Positions 16,665 through 25,094 of a stretch of DNA of 64,000 nucleotides are shown in pieces; position 1 is the stretch's first letter, and each line of letters begins with the position of its first letter. Made by a program: the position numbers and the translations under genes. The notes under the pieces are model-generated. The model searched no databases. It was not told where the DNA came from and saw only the letters and a program-made list of their open reading frames with translations. The DNA lies in NCBI RefSeq assembly GCF_000820005.1, contig NZ_CDBL01000034.1, positions 79,611-143,610 on the forward strand, given 5' to 3'. This DNA comes from Aeromonas piscicola (GTDB lineage Bacteria; Pseudomonadota; Gammaproteobacteria; Enterobacterales; Aeromonadaceae).

Positions 16665-17090
16665 CTATTCCTTGCTGACAATGACGTTAAAAAATCCCAA
16701 CTGGGCGTAGGTGATGAAATTGCTCTGCCACAGGGTGAATAGCTCACTGGCGTCAGTCATGGGTAATGGTCCCCAGCCTTGCAGGGCATGCTTGCCACTG
16801 TGGAAGTTAAAATCGAGTTCCCTGCAGAGCGCTGCATACTGGCCAAGGCCCTGGTAACTGAAATCGGTGATGTAATCGAACCGCCAGCGCGTGGACTTGC
16901 GTATCAGACGCATCTCGACCGGATGAACCCCACCGGTTGCTTGGTTGTAGGTGGGATTACGAAAGTGGAAGGTGAGCGCAGTGCAACAGGCCAAGTCATG
17001 GCCGGCATGTGCGATTTCTTGGCTGAGGATATCAAGCAAGGTATGGGAGACCGGCAAGGCGATGCCTTCCCGGTCAATAGGAATGGTCAT
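16665..17090 (-). CDS. DUF2787 family protein
   Basis: 141 aa. Family features are visible: FHFRNPTYNQATGGVHPVEMRLI, then WRFDYITDFSYQG, LDFNFHSG and the C-terminal LFTLWQSNFITYAQLGFF. DUF2787 proteins are known from integrative elements and plasmids of gammaproteobacteria; function unknown. Here it is between other short genes of the minus-strand block. Confidence 0.78.
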   Translation of the reverse strand: MTIPIDREGIALPVSHTLLDILSQEIAHAGHDLACCTALTFHFRNPTYNQATGGVHPVEMRLIRKSTRWRFDYITDFSYQGLGQYAALCRELDFNFHSGKHALQGWGPLPMTDASELFTLWQSNFITYAQLGFFNVIVSKE

Positions 17091-17134
17091 ATCAAGGCTC
17101 CTGGATAAAGGTTCTGTCGGGTTATTGCCCGGAG

Positions 17135-17575
17135 TCAGTCAGCGGCATTGGTACCCGCTATAGCTGCAGGCTCCTGCGCCTCAGCTTCTGCTCGGGTGAA
17201 CGCGATGAGGTGATGCGCAATGAAGCGGTCCTGCCATTGTTCGAAGACCGGTGTGAATTGCGCTGGGGTTAAGGGGCCCCCTTGGCAGTACCAATACTGG
17301 TGCTGCTCGATATCGACGTAGAGTTCCTGAAAGGGCCGCTGCATGTCAGGCCAGCCGCTGGCATCCGTGACACTGAGCAATTGCCATCGCGTATCCCCAG
17401 GGGCTGTCGTGCCAGACAACTGCAGCAGCAGGGTGGTCGTGGTATGGGCCATCTCCCCTTTGGTTGGTGTGAGATGCAATAACCAGCGCACGCTGGCAGG
17501 GGATATCCCGGCTGCCTGGATAAAGCTATCAATGCGAGCCACCACAGTCGGGTTGATGGAAAGAGCATTCATCAT
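17135..17575 (-). CDS. Hypothetical protein (146 aa)
   Basis: Starts MMNALSINPTVVARIDSFIQ. A beta-rich core (TTTTLLLQLSG, RWQLLSVTDASGW, ELYVDIEQHQYWYCQGG) and a helical, Ala/Glu-rich tail. Lies 14 bases downstream of the LRAT-like gene and is probably its operon partner. Not recognised. Confidence 0.55.
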   Translation of the reverse strand: MMNALSINPTVVARIDSFIQAAGISPASVRWLLHLTPTKGEMAHTTTTLLLQLSGTTAPGDTRWQLLSVTDASGWPDMQRPFQELYVDIEQHQYWYCQGGPLTPAQFTPVFEQWQDRFIAHHLIAFTRAEAEAQEPAAIAGTNAAD

Positions 17576-17589
17576 GATGTGGATGCTCC

Positions 17590-18081
17590 TTACCCAGAAG
17601 AACGCAGGTTTTTAACCAGCCGAACCAGGCCATAGCCAATCAGTCCCCCGATAACGACGGGGCCACCCAGTGAGCGACAGACGTGATAGCCAAGTCCAAA
17701 CAGGGCTGCCCGGCCATAGGGGGTCATCAGCAGTGAGCCGGTGGTGATGGCAGTGGTGACCTGTGGACTGCGTGCTTGTGCGTCGATACACCAGTTGACG
17801 AAGTGTTCGCAGTTGTTGGTGAGCGGATGGTATTGGCGCTCCCCCAGACGAGAGAGCGCCCTTGCAAGGCGAGTATCGGCGTCATAGGTGGCTGAGGGAT
17901 GGGGCCGCACCGTGACATTGCGGTCATTAGCAAAGGCCTCCAGTGAGATGATTTCCACCCCGTCAGCCTGCTCTCGGCTCGACAGCCCACCGCCATAATG
18001 AATGACCTGCTGCCCGCCAAGGTACAGGCCATGATGGGTAAACAATCCCCGTGAAACGACCAGGTGGTCACCTCGTTGCAT
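17590..18081 (-). CDS. LRAT-fold (NlpC/P60 superfamily) protein with C-terminal membrane segment
   Basis: 163 aa. The N-terminal domain has the LRAT/H-Ras-like suppressor pattern: GDHLVVSRGLFTHHGLYLGG with the catalytic His17, second His28 (VIHYGG), and nucleophile Cys91 in NNCEHFVNWC. LRAT-like enzymes are acyltransferases or phospholipases acting on membrane lipids. A glycine-rich hydrophobic C-terminus (about residues 130-155) could anchor it in the inner membrane. ATG 18081 preferred over the frame start at 18159: GGGAG lies 6 bases upstream. It seems to head the minus-strand block. Role in the island unknown; a defence or competition function is conceivable. Confidence 0.75.
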   Translation of the reverse strand: MQRGDHLVVSRGLFTHHGLYLGGQQVIHYGGGLSSREQADGVEIISLEAFANDRNVTVRPHPSATYDADTRLARALSRLGERQYHPLTNNCEHFVNWCIDAQARSPQVTTAITTGSLLMTPYGRAALFGLGYHVCRSLGGPVVIGGLIGYGLVRLVKNLRSSG

Positions 18082-18199
18082 AACGTACTCCCATAAGTGT
18101 GCGAAGACCAAAACGAACAAGCCCCGGCAAATGCCAGGGCTTGTTCGATATGAAGACATCCAGTGTGGTGTGTCACATGGGTAATGTCGGTCTGAAAAA

Positions 18200-19120
18200 T
18201 TATGGAGATGAAATGCGTCTATTTAAAACGGTCGTTGTCACCTTCATCCTGATACTAGGAATATGATGCTTGATAAAGCAACTCCTTATCTGATGCATGC
18301 CTTTTGGCGGTTCCAGAGGCCAGTCAGGATTTTCGTAACACAAGCCAACAAAAAAACCACCTGATTTCACTGTTGGTTCGGGTTGCTCTTTCACGCAAAT
18401 CAGATGGGAGTACTTTGCTCTGTTCCACCCTTCTTGGGCTACCGCTCGAAATGAACGGTAGCGTAGGTTAATAAAATCAAAGTTGCTCTTGTTTGGAGTA
18501 TGTTCGCTATGCCTAAAAACAGGGAGCAAGAATAGGCTGGCAACAACGTTTATTGTTACTGCGTTGACGCGCTCATGGGGTTCTATTTCGACAGAGACAT
18601 CTGTGTTCATAGTTATGTTCACATTTATTTCACTTAGCATTACATGCAACAAGTCGGGTTCCGCTGGCAACATTGCAAGAAGTTTTTCATCGAGTTGTTT
18701 CATTTCACCAAACAACATTTCGTTTAGTTTTGAGCGTTTTGGAATGAATTTATTGAACTCGAAACGCCACTCTAAAACATCCGAATGCTTACATTCAAAC
18801 CGAAAAGGTATTCTGGCTAATGGTGTGGCATTGATGATGCAGCGTTGGCCATTGTTGAGTTTTACCGTGTTAGACAGCAAATCCTTTATGTAGATGTTGC
18901 CGGGGGTTTTATTGCGATTTCTTACGTAGAGCGCAGCGTCACTGTACAGCCAATCCAGGTCGGCGTAAGTGGCATTGGTCGGGTCGTTGTAGAAGTGTTT
19001 TTCCAGGATGGACTCAATAATTCTGGATTGGCTGATATTGTGCTCAATCGCAAGGCGCTGGATTTGCTTGTACATAGTTTCAGATGAAAAGTTAACTGAC
19101 ATTCTGTTTTTACTGACCAT
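18200..19120 (-). CDS. Ribbon-helix-helix DNA-binding protein with novel C-terminal domain
   Basis: 306 aa. Residues ~5-45 (NRMSVNFSSETMYKQIQRLA followed by an ISQSRIIESIL helix) fit a ribbon-helix-helix DNA-binding fold. The remaining 260 residues contain no domain I recognise; they are mixed alpha/beta with Phe/Arg-rich strands. GGAG lies 5 bases before ATG 19120. It sits at the boundary between the minus-strand block and a gene-free AT-rich region, so it may control either or bind a replication or transfer site. AT content is above that of its neighbours. Confidence 0.6.
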   Translation of the reverse strand: MVSKNRMSVNFSSETMYKQIQRLAIEHNISQSRIIESILEKHFYNDPTNATYADLDWLYSDAALYVRNRNKTPGNIYIKDLLSNTVKLNNGQRCIINATPLARIPFRFECKHSDVLEWRFEFNKFIPKRSKLNEMLFGEMKQLDEKLLAMLPAEPDLLHVMLSEINVNITMNTDVSVEIEPHERVNAVTINVVASLFLLPVFRHSEHTPNKSNFDFINLRYRSFRAVAQEGWNRAKYSHLICVKEQPEPTVKSGGFFVGLCYENPDWPLEPPKGMHQIRSCFIKHHIPSIRMKVTTTVLNRRISSP

Positions 19121-19245
19121 GCTCACTCCATTAACGCGTCAACCATAAAACAAATTGAATATCGTAAAGATGAAATATAAAAATCAAAGGTGCTGCACCT
19201 TTTTGTAAGCTATTGATTAATGCATTTTCGGGATTTTCTTGCAAC

Positions 19246-19587
19246 TCATATCAGATAGGGGTGTCCGGTACCATCCGCGTGGCGGTGTTTTTGCTCAGTG
19301 ATGGCTTCATCGCTGTAACCTGCCTGAGTAGAACTGCAATGCTCAGGCTCCGTTAGCCGTGCAGAGTAAAAAAATACTGGAGGTTCGATAGGGTGGTTAC
19401 CTGTCATCGTCGTTTCACACCCAGGCAGCGATGAGGTAATGCATGGACGGCACGACAGCCCGGCGGCGGTGATGTGTCTAGGAAAGAAGGGGCGATTCAG
19501 ATAGGGTTTGTGCCCCTGCCGTTCCGGGTTTCTAACAAGGAGGGTGATAGGTAAGGAGACGGTGCTTTCTGAGGGTGAAAAAGGCAT
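19246..19587 (-). CDS. Doubtful hypothetical ORF (113 aa)
   Basis: Open frame beginning MPFSPSESTVSLPITLLV, rich in Pro, Arg, Cys and His with little hydrophobic core. Composition is not strongly protein-like and no homologue is known to me. Could be spurious. Confidence 0.22.
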   Translation of the reverse strand: MPFSPSESTVSLPITLLVRNPERQGHKPYLNRPFFPRHITAAGLSCRPCITSSLPGCETTMTGNHPIEPPVFFYSARLTEPEHCSSTQAGYSDEAITEQKHRHADGTGHPYLI

Positions 19588-20747
19588 AGTGGCAGAATGA
19601 TAACTCCAGAGTGATTTTTACCACTGTGAGCGACTTAATATACAAGTCGGAACCCTCTCGGCTCCTGGGTATACATATATATTAGGTTAGCCGAATACGA
19701 GGTAAAACATGTCGGTTTGTTAATATAATAATATAGAGTATATAACTCATAAACGATACATGACAATAACATGATGTATGTGAAAAGGAATATGGTCAAT
19801 ATATCTGATAGATATGAATTATATAAACCATGAATATGGGGTATGTACCTACAGAGATATGGAATACATAAATCATAGGTGCTAGTCGATTACATTGAGA
19901 GATGGTGTTGCTGATATGGCCTTTCACAAGGGGTGGAGTATCGGCAGTACCTCGTTGATAGGCTTGCCATGGCTTATCGGTGAGGATGTCTGGATATAGA
20001 CCTATAGAGGTGTCGATGGGAGTGGTAAGGGGATGTGTGAGGTGTAGGTGGATGGTATGGCATCTTAATCCAGCAAGAGCCCAATCATCGACTCAGAGGC
20101 CTGTGTCGCATCATGAACGGTTTTATCTGAAATAGAGACGTGAGCCAGTGCGTTGACATCTAACCTCCGTATCAGGGTAGATAGGGCCTATATGGCGGAC
20201 ATTGTGACTGATGCTGTTACCGACGTTATAACCGACGTTGATGAGACCCCTATGGCTGGATGTTAAGCGACATAACCGTTAATGGATTTCCTGGAGGGTA
20301 TGAATGCCTGGATGCAGGAGAAGAGGCAGGAGGAGAGAAGGGATGTTATCGGTCATCAGTATCGCGTGTCTGGTTCATGGTCGTTGTAGGTGATTGAGCT
20401 ATCTGAAGTGACCCCTGAATGAGCTGTGCAGTCTGGCGGGTTCATTATCGCTTCTGTGAACGCCGTACAGCGCTTTTGAGACTGATGGTGCCAACGAGCC
20501 ACCCTTTCTTGAGTAATGCGTCAGAGAGCGAATGAGGCGCTATGCGAGGCCTTGCCGTTCAACATAACGCGCAGTACTCCGCCATCAGCACCATCAGCAC
20601 ATCCCAACGCATCAATCAGCCCATCACCTGAGCAGGCATCCGGTTCAAATCGTCACGCCCTGTGGTACGCAGTCCGGTGCAATCGACATAACTTTTTACG
20701 ACGAAATCCATCTGGTGACACCCAAACACACCTAAGAGGATTTCATC
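19588..20747. other. Gene-free region with an AT-rich core
   Basis: No gene can be supported over 1160 bases. From about 19640 to 19880 the sequence is markedly AT-rich with many short TATA/ATAT and partial palindromes (for example ACATGATGTATGT near 19768). Short open frames at 20192-20266 and 20282-20386 are too small to trust. Lying just before a Gp2-like replication-type gene and just after an RHH protein gene, the region could be a replication or regulatory origin; this is inference. Confidence 0.5.
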
Positions 20748-21371
20748 ATGTCGTCACTGTCAAGCAAATGGCATAACTCCTACTACCTGCAGCGCTGTAA
20801 GGACACTATCGACCTGGCGCTTGCGACTCACCCCAGGCTCATGGCGGTGCGTATCGACCTGCACTTCCCCAACAAGGAACTGGCAGCAGATACCATGGCC
20901 ATTTCCCGCTTCATTGGCTCGCTCAAAGCCAAACTCAAGGCAAACCGCAAGCGCAAGAAAAAAGAGGCCCAAGGCAAGCGCGTGCATGACACCTCCTTGT
21001 TCTATATCTGGGTCAGAGAGCACGGGGAGGAAAGTGAGCAGGCTCATTACCACCTGGTGCTGATGCTCAACAAGGATGCGTTCTATTCGCTAGGTAACTA
21101 CCAGGCAAGTCTGACGGGCAATCCGAGACCCAGCCTGTCAGTGATGGTACGCCAAGCGTGGTGTAGTGCCTTGAAACTGGACGACATGGAAAAACATGCC
21201 TCTTTGGTTCATTTCCCCCAAAACCCCTGGTACTGGCTGTACGCGGATAAGCGACACTCTGCCGACTACAAAAGACTTCTTAAGCGGGTCAGTTACATGG
21301 CCAAAGACCGGACCAAGGTGTACAGCAAAGCCAATCGGTCGCTTGGGTGCTCGGCCGGTGGCAAGAGGTAG
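20748..21371 (+). CDS. Inovirus Gp2-like / YagK-YfjJ family protein
   Basis: 207 aa. The family signature is readable: MAVRIDLHFP near residue 25, ISRFIGSLKAKLKANR, then FYIWVREHGEESEQAHYHLVLMLNKDAFYSLG, and a C-terminal VSYMAKDRTKVYSKANRSLG. The His-x-His segment (AHYHLVL) recalls the metal site of HUH-type replication proteins, though catalysis has not been shown for the family. Such genes are common in P4-like elements and filamentous phages, with replication initiation the usual proposal. AGAGGA lies about 8 bases before ATG. AlpA follows 260 bases downstream. Confidence 0.82.
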   Translation: MSSLSSKWHNSYYLQRCKDTIDLALATHPRLMAVRIDLHFPNKELAADTMAISRFIGSLKAKLKANRKRKKKEAQGKRVHDTSLFYIWVREHGEESEQAHYHLVLMLNKDAFYSLGNYQASLTGNPRPSLSVMVRQAWCSALKLDDMEKHASLVHFPQNPWYWLYADKRHSADYKRLLKRVSYMAKDRTKVYSKANRSLGCSAGGKR

Positions 21372-21630
21372 TCCGTGATGCGAAGGGGGTTGCAACGAGG
21401 GCGCTTGGAACGCCAGCGCCTCAAGCCCCCGTTACCGAGACATTGCCACGGCCTAATGAGCCCCATCGGTATTTCTCTACGCCACTTGTTATCTGATGAG
21501 CAGGCATAGCACTCACATCGTCACTACTGTCTGACCTCATCACCGACAGCGCCACTGAGCGTCATTACCCTTATCCCCATGCCATGGTTGCACTTGTTGC
21601 CATGGCATTTTTTATTCAGGAAATTTCACC

Positions 21631-21858
21631 ATGAGCCAACACAAACCCGTTCGAGTTCTGCGCCTCAAAGACATGATGTTCAAGCTGAGCATTGCTCGTA
21701 GCACGCTGTATGACTGGATGAGCGAGAGTTCACCCCGCTATGACCCATCCTTCCCCAAGCGAGTGCGTCTTGGTCTGAAAAGTGTGGGGTGGCTGGAAAG
21801 CGATGTGGACCAGTGGATATTGGCCCGGTTCAATCAGGCTGATGCAGCCAGTACTTAG
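21631..21858 (+). CDS. AlpA-family transcriptional regulator
   Basis: 75 aa winged-helix/MerR-like DNA-binding protein: VLRLKDMMFKLSIARSTLYDWM then FPKRVRLGLKSVGWLESDVDQWI, a canonical AlpA pattern. AlpA proteins switch integrase or excisionase expression in cryptic prophages and islands. The integrase here is 35 kb away, so control of it in trans is possible but unproven. AGGAAA lies upstream of ATG. Confidence 0.88.
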   Translation: MSQHKPVRVLRLKDMMFKLSIARSTLYDWMSESSPRYDPSFPKRVRLGLKSVGWLESDVDQWILARFNQADAAST

Positions 21859-22599
21859 ACAATCCCATGTTATGTAACAACGACGCTTGGCCCTGTACCT
21901 GTCATGTCACCCTGCATGGTGGTGAATACCAGATGATGTGGGCTAGGTAGTCGGACTGCGATATGCCTGTCCTATGGGGATCGCATTATTGACGCGTATA
22001 GGTCAACGTAATTGACCGAGTGATCCACGGCTGATAAAGGAAGCCAAGCATGCGTCCAATCCAACCATGACTGCTCGAAAAAGGTCTGTCGCAGCACATA
22101 GCCATCGCTGATGACTTTATACTCAGTATGATTTAACATGCGCCAACTGATGCTGGCTTAGCTCAGTAGGTCATCAGTTCTATCCCGGTAGCCAACATCA
22201 TTCATTTACCGCTCGCTGTATCAACGCCTACCTCAAGCAGCGATTGCCACACGGATCACTACAGCCCTCCAGCCATATTCTGATGCCAACCATAAAAGAC
22301 ACTGAACAGGCTCGCCTCGAGAGCGACAAGCAACTGCATGAAGCCATCAAACACTGGCGTCCGGATCGTCCTCGGCGCTGGTTGGCAAAATAAGGTAGTT
22401 GGCCTGCCGAAGGGCGTGGCCCGCTTGCAGAGCGATATCGCGTACTACGACGTGAAGCAGAGCGTCTATTGGTTCGACCTCGGGTCGAGAGTGCAAACGG
22501 TCTGGCGTCGCACGCCTTCCACCTTGAGTAACCTGAGCTGATGACAATACCCATCAATCGGATGTTTGATGTCTTGAGCCTGCTGATGGAGCATTTAGC
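21859..22599. other. Gap with decayed sequence only
   Basis: No convincing gene over 740 bases apart from a tRNA-like remnant at 22152-22200. A 36-codon frame at 22283-22393 (begins MPTIKDTEQARLESDKQLHE) is protein-like but too short to call. Confidence 0.5.
22152..22200 (+). pseudogene. tRNA-Thr-like remnant with internal deletion
   Basis: GCTGGCTTAGCTCAGTAGG is followed directly by a T-arm and 3' acceptor (GGTCATCAGTTCTATCCCGG, then TAGCCAAC and ATCA). This is what remains of a tRNA-Thr gene if the segment between two AGTAGGT repeats, holding the anticodon arm, is deleted. The acceptor halves GCTGGCT/AGCCAAC still pair with one mismatch. No anticodon arm is left, so it cannot function. Confidence 0.6.
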
Positions 22600-22965
22600 A
22601 TGAGGTACAAACCCTTGCCACGGTATTTACGGGTGGCTCATTGGCTACATGAGCAGCAGCGTCCAATTAGCTCTCGAGAGGTGGCTGACGTGTTTAATGC
22701 CTCCCCCAAGGCCATCAGTGATGACTTTGCCAAGATACGCAGACGTTCCGATATTATGGATGTCCATGAGCAGAAGGTTCGCGACAAAGGCGTGCAGCAG
22801 TACCTGCTCCATGTATTGAATATTTATCCCTACATGCTGGATGATCGCCAATGTCCACACCGAAAAGAGGGTGAGTGCGAGGGGCTCGGCCCCACACTCA
22901 CATGGCATGACCTTGTATGCCGTCAATGGAGTCAGCTCGTACAGGTACAACAAGAGCGTCAGTGA
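22600..22965 (+). CDS. Putative winged-helix regulator (CaiF/GrlA-like)
   Basis: 121 aa. An N-terminal helix-turn-helix region (VAHWLHEQQRPISSREVADVF then ASPKAISDDFAKIRRRSDI) followed by a Cys-containing segment (CPHRKEGECEG) resembles the CaiF/GrlA group, found as regulators in islands and virulence regions. GGAG lies 9 bases before ATG. Target unknown. Confidence 0.55.
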   Translation: MRYKPLPRYLRVAHWLHEQQRPISSREVADVFNASPKAISDDFAKIRRRSDIMDVHEQKVRDKGVQQYLLHVLNIYPYMLDDRQCPHRKEGECEGLGPTLTWHDLVCRQWSQLVQVQQERQ

Positions 22966-22981
22966 TGCCGCCAAGCTCTTT

Positions 22982-23353
22982 TTAATAAAAATCGAGAAAC
23001 TGGATGAGGGCTTGCTGTTTCTCCGGGGTCAGGCCTGCCCACTGCTGCTCTAGCCGACGCTTAAGCCCCTCTGTTGGGCGATAAGCCAAGGGGGCTGGCG
23101 CAGTAATGAGCGCTCCGAAGCTAGAGGTGCACTCCAGGAAGAACCATTCAACTGGGGTATCCAGCAGTGCTGCGATATCAACCAACAACGCTGCACTAAT
23201 TCGATTTCCACCCCGCTCATATCGGGACAGTTGCTGCTGAGACAGGTCTAGCGCCTCTGCCAGTTGCGCCGCTGACACCCGCAACTCTTTGCGCCGGAGT
23301 TTGACCCGCCTCCCTAACAGGACATCCATCTCTGTTGATGTGAACTTGCTCAT
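22982..23353 (-). CDS. XRE-family HTH regulator
   Basis: 123 aa with a lambda-repressor-type HTH at residues ~14-70 (GRRVKLRRKELRVSAAQLAEAL then LSQQQLSRYERGGNRIS) and a C-terminal helical part (LTPEKQQALIQFLDF). It is divergent from the glycine-zipper gene 170 bases away and convergent with the wHTH gene, so it may control the former or act as an element repressor. Not close to a phage CI. Confidence 0.85.
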   Translation of the reverse strand: MSKFTSTEMDVLLGRRVKLRRKELRVSAAQLAEALDLSQQQLSRYERGGNRISAALLVDIAALLDTPVEWFFLECTSSFGALITAPAPLAYRPTEGLKRRLEQQWAGLTPEKQQALIQFLDFY

Positions 23354-23525
23354 TACACGACCGCTATGAACTCAAAAGTTGTAGAAATAGTTTTGTTGAG
23401 CTAAAGGGTTGATGAAATGAACGTTGAGTTGTAAATTGGCTTGATGTGAAATTAGTGTGTTCATTTTGGCGATTTACACACGTTTATTGGCAAGCAAACA
23501 ACCTATCGGTATGGAGAGGTATGAC

Positions 23526-23777
23526 ATGAGTGACATCGAAAAAGACGCCGCAAAGGCGGGAGCTGTTGGCGCTGCAGCGGGTGCAGCCGGGTCTGTTAGC
23601 ACTGTCGCTGCGGTGGGCTCCGTCGGCGGATTGGGTGCTGCCGGTATTACATCGGGCTTGGCCACTGTTGGGAGTGTGGTGGGTGGCGGCATGGCCGCTG
23701 GACTGGCGGTCACCGCCGCAGCGCCCATTGCAATTGGGGCTGCTGCCTACGGGTTGTACAAGTGGTGGAAAAGCTAG
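23526..23777 (+). CDS. Small glycine/alanine-rich membrane peptide (glycine zipper)
   Basis: 83 aa. After a short charged start (MSDIEKDAAKAG) nearly the whole protein is Gly/Ala/Val with Gly-x3-Gly spacing, ending IAIGAAAYGLYKWWKS, a Trp/Lys tail typical of membrane-interface anchoring. Start at 23526 is supported by GGAGAGG 6 bases upstream. Two hydrophobic stretches could insert as a helical hairpin. No leader cleavage motif is clear. It could be a pore-forming peptide, a bacteriocin-like product or an envelope protein; sequence alone cannot decide. Confidence 0.62.
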   Translation: MSDIEKDAAKAGAVGAAAGAAGSVSTVAAVGSVGGLGAAGITSGLATVGSVVGGGMAAGLAVTAAAPIAIGAAAYGLYKWWKS

Positions 23778-23984
23778 GTCATCCTGGCGCAATGCATAAG
23801 GGGAGAGGCGGCAGGCTTTGCCAACGGAACGGGGTTGTGGGCAGCAATGCTCCTGGCCCCAATCGGCCTTGATGTGCATCCCGTCGCCATCTCTCTGCTT
23901 AGGGGGAAGGCCCAGGAGCAAGCCGAGTCACCCATTCTCCCCTGATGTGTTCAATACAACCAATTTCCTTTACCAGAGGTTTGC

Positions 23985-24332
23985 ATGGGATTGAAACAGT
24001 ATTTATTACTCGCATGCCTGTGCGTCAGCAGTGGCGTGATGGCAAAAAACGGGTCTGTCAAAATAAGTGTTGGTCAGGAGGGAAACTATCGGATTGTCAA
24101 TGTCACCGGGTTAGCGGATGAGCTAACGGTCAACAAGGTGATGGTCAATCGAAATCAGTGCAACCCAAGCCTGAGTAATCCGAATAAGGCATACACGCTG
24201 AAATTTGGTGCAACCCAGTCCTACCGCTACATGTTGTATAACAGCATGAGTGGCAAGCGCTATCACTGTGATGTGGTTGAAATCGTCGTAGAGACTGACC
24301 AAGGTGCATGGACGTTCACACCTACGAGCTGA
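23985..24332 (+). CDS. Small secreted hypothetical protein (115 aa)
   Basis: Signal peptide MGLKQYLLLACLCVSSGVMA with cleavage after Ala20. The mature ~95 residues are beta-rich with two Cys (positions ~59 and ~95) that could form one disulfide. AGAGG lies before ATG and a strong terminator follows at 24370. Family unknown. It may be functionally linked to the glycine-zipper gene 200 bases upstream. Confidence 0.62.
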   Translation: MGLKQYLLLACLCVSSGVMAKNGSVKISVGQEGNYRIVNVTGLADELTVNKVMVNRNQCNPSLSNPNKAYTLKFGATQSYRYMLYNSMSGKRYHCDVVEIVVETDQGAWTFTPTS

Positions 24333-24369
24333 TGACGCTCATGACCTTGAGCTCTCACATCAATGACAC

Positions 24370-24404
24370 CCCACAGCTCGGCTTAACGCCGAGCTGTGGG
24401 TTTT
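24370..24404 (+). terminator. Strong rho-independent terminator
   Basis: A perfect 13-bp stem (CCCACAGCTCGGC and its complement) with a 5-base loop, then TTTT. Ends the unit containing the secreted protein gene. Confidence 0.9.
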
Positions 24405-24588
24405 GGGTTTCTCTGGATGCGACATGACCAAGAGGGAGCAGAAGAGACGTATGCGCAACAGCGTAGATGGAAAGCAGGGATGAGAGTGGTGTATAACCCC
24501 ATTTTCTCGCTGTGATGCCAAGAGGCCCATGACCCTGTTATGCGCTTTTTTGTCATGATTAGTTGCCCTTCTGAAATTGAGACATGTA

Positions 24589-24993
24589 ATGAACGATTTT
24601 TTGAACGTATTGCTAAATGTGCGTAGTTTGCGGGCTGCACTGCGTGAGTTGTCCGTGGAGCAAGTCAAAGAAGCTCACGAGAAAATCGAACTGATTTATC
24701 TGGAGCGTCTGGAGCAGGCCGAAAAAGAACAGGCAGCCCAAGCTGAACATCTGAATAAGCTGGCCGAATTCCAAGCGATGTTGGCTGATGCGGGGATTGA
24801 TCCTGCTGAGTTGGTCGGTAGTGCTCCTTCCACATCTACCAGTGCGGTTAAAGCGAAGCGAGCTCCTCGTCCGCCGAAGTACCGTTATGTCGAGAATGGG
24901 CAAGAGCGCACCTGGACCGGTCAGGGCCGCACGCCCAAATTCCTGGCTGAGCAGCTTGAGCAAGGCCGTCAGCTGGACGAGTTCCTCATCTAA
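24589..24993 (+). CDS. H-NS family nucleoid-associated protein (island-borne paralogue)
   Basis: 134 aa. H-NS layout: N-terminal oligomerisation coiled coil (MNDFLNVLLNVRSLRAALREL to ~residue 65), flexible linker rich in Ser/Thr/Ala, and C-terminal DNA-binding domain KYRYVENGQERTWTGQGRTP with the conserved QGR AT-hook-like motif, ending LDEFLI. Start taken at ATG 24589, aligned with E. coli H-NS; an upstream TTG at 24577 is possible. Mobile elements often carry H-NS relatives to silence their own AT-rich genes; the AT-rich stretches at 4-11 kb and 36-39 kb are possible targets. Confidence 0.9.
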   Translation: MNDFLNVLLNVRSLRAALRELSVEQVKEAHEKIELIYLERLEQAEKEQAAQAEHLNKLAEFQAMLADAGIDPAELVGSAPSTSTSAVKAKRAPRPPKYRYVENGQERTWTGQGRTPKFLAEQLEQGRQLDEFLI

Positions 24994-25094
24994 ATAGACA
25001 AGGCCATGCCGATAGGGTGTGGCCTTTCCTATTGAGCTGGTGAGAGATTAAGACACTCGGCGGTATCTATGTGCCTCGTGTTGGTATTACCCGC

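Noticed and set aside
20192..20386. Two tiny plus-strand frames (MADIVTDAVTDV and MDFLEGMNAWMQ)
   Set aside because: 24 and 34 codons, no clear ribosome sites, no recognisable match; left as part of the gene-free region.
19588..20747. AT-rich region considered as a proven replication origin
   Set aside because: No clear iterons or DnaA boxes could be established by eye; kept only as a suggestion.
24998..25030. Hairpin AAGGCCA/TGGCCTT after hns as terminator
   Set aside because: Short imperfect stem with a long loop and only three T; too weak to list as a feature.
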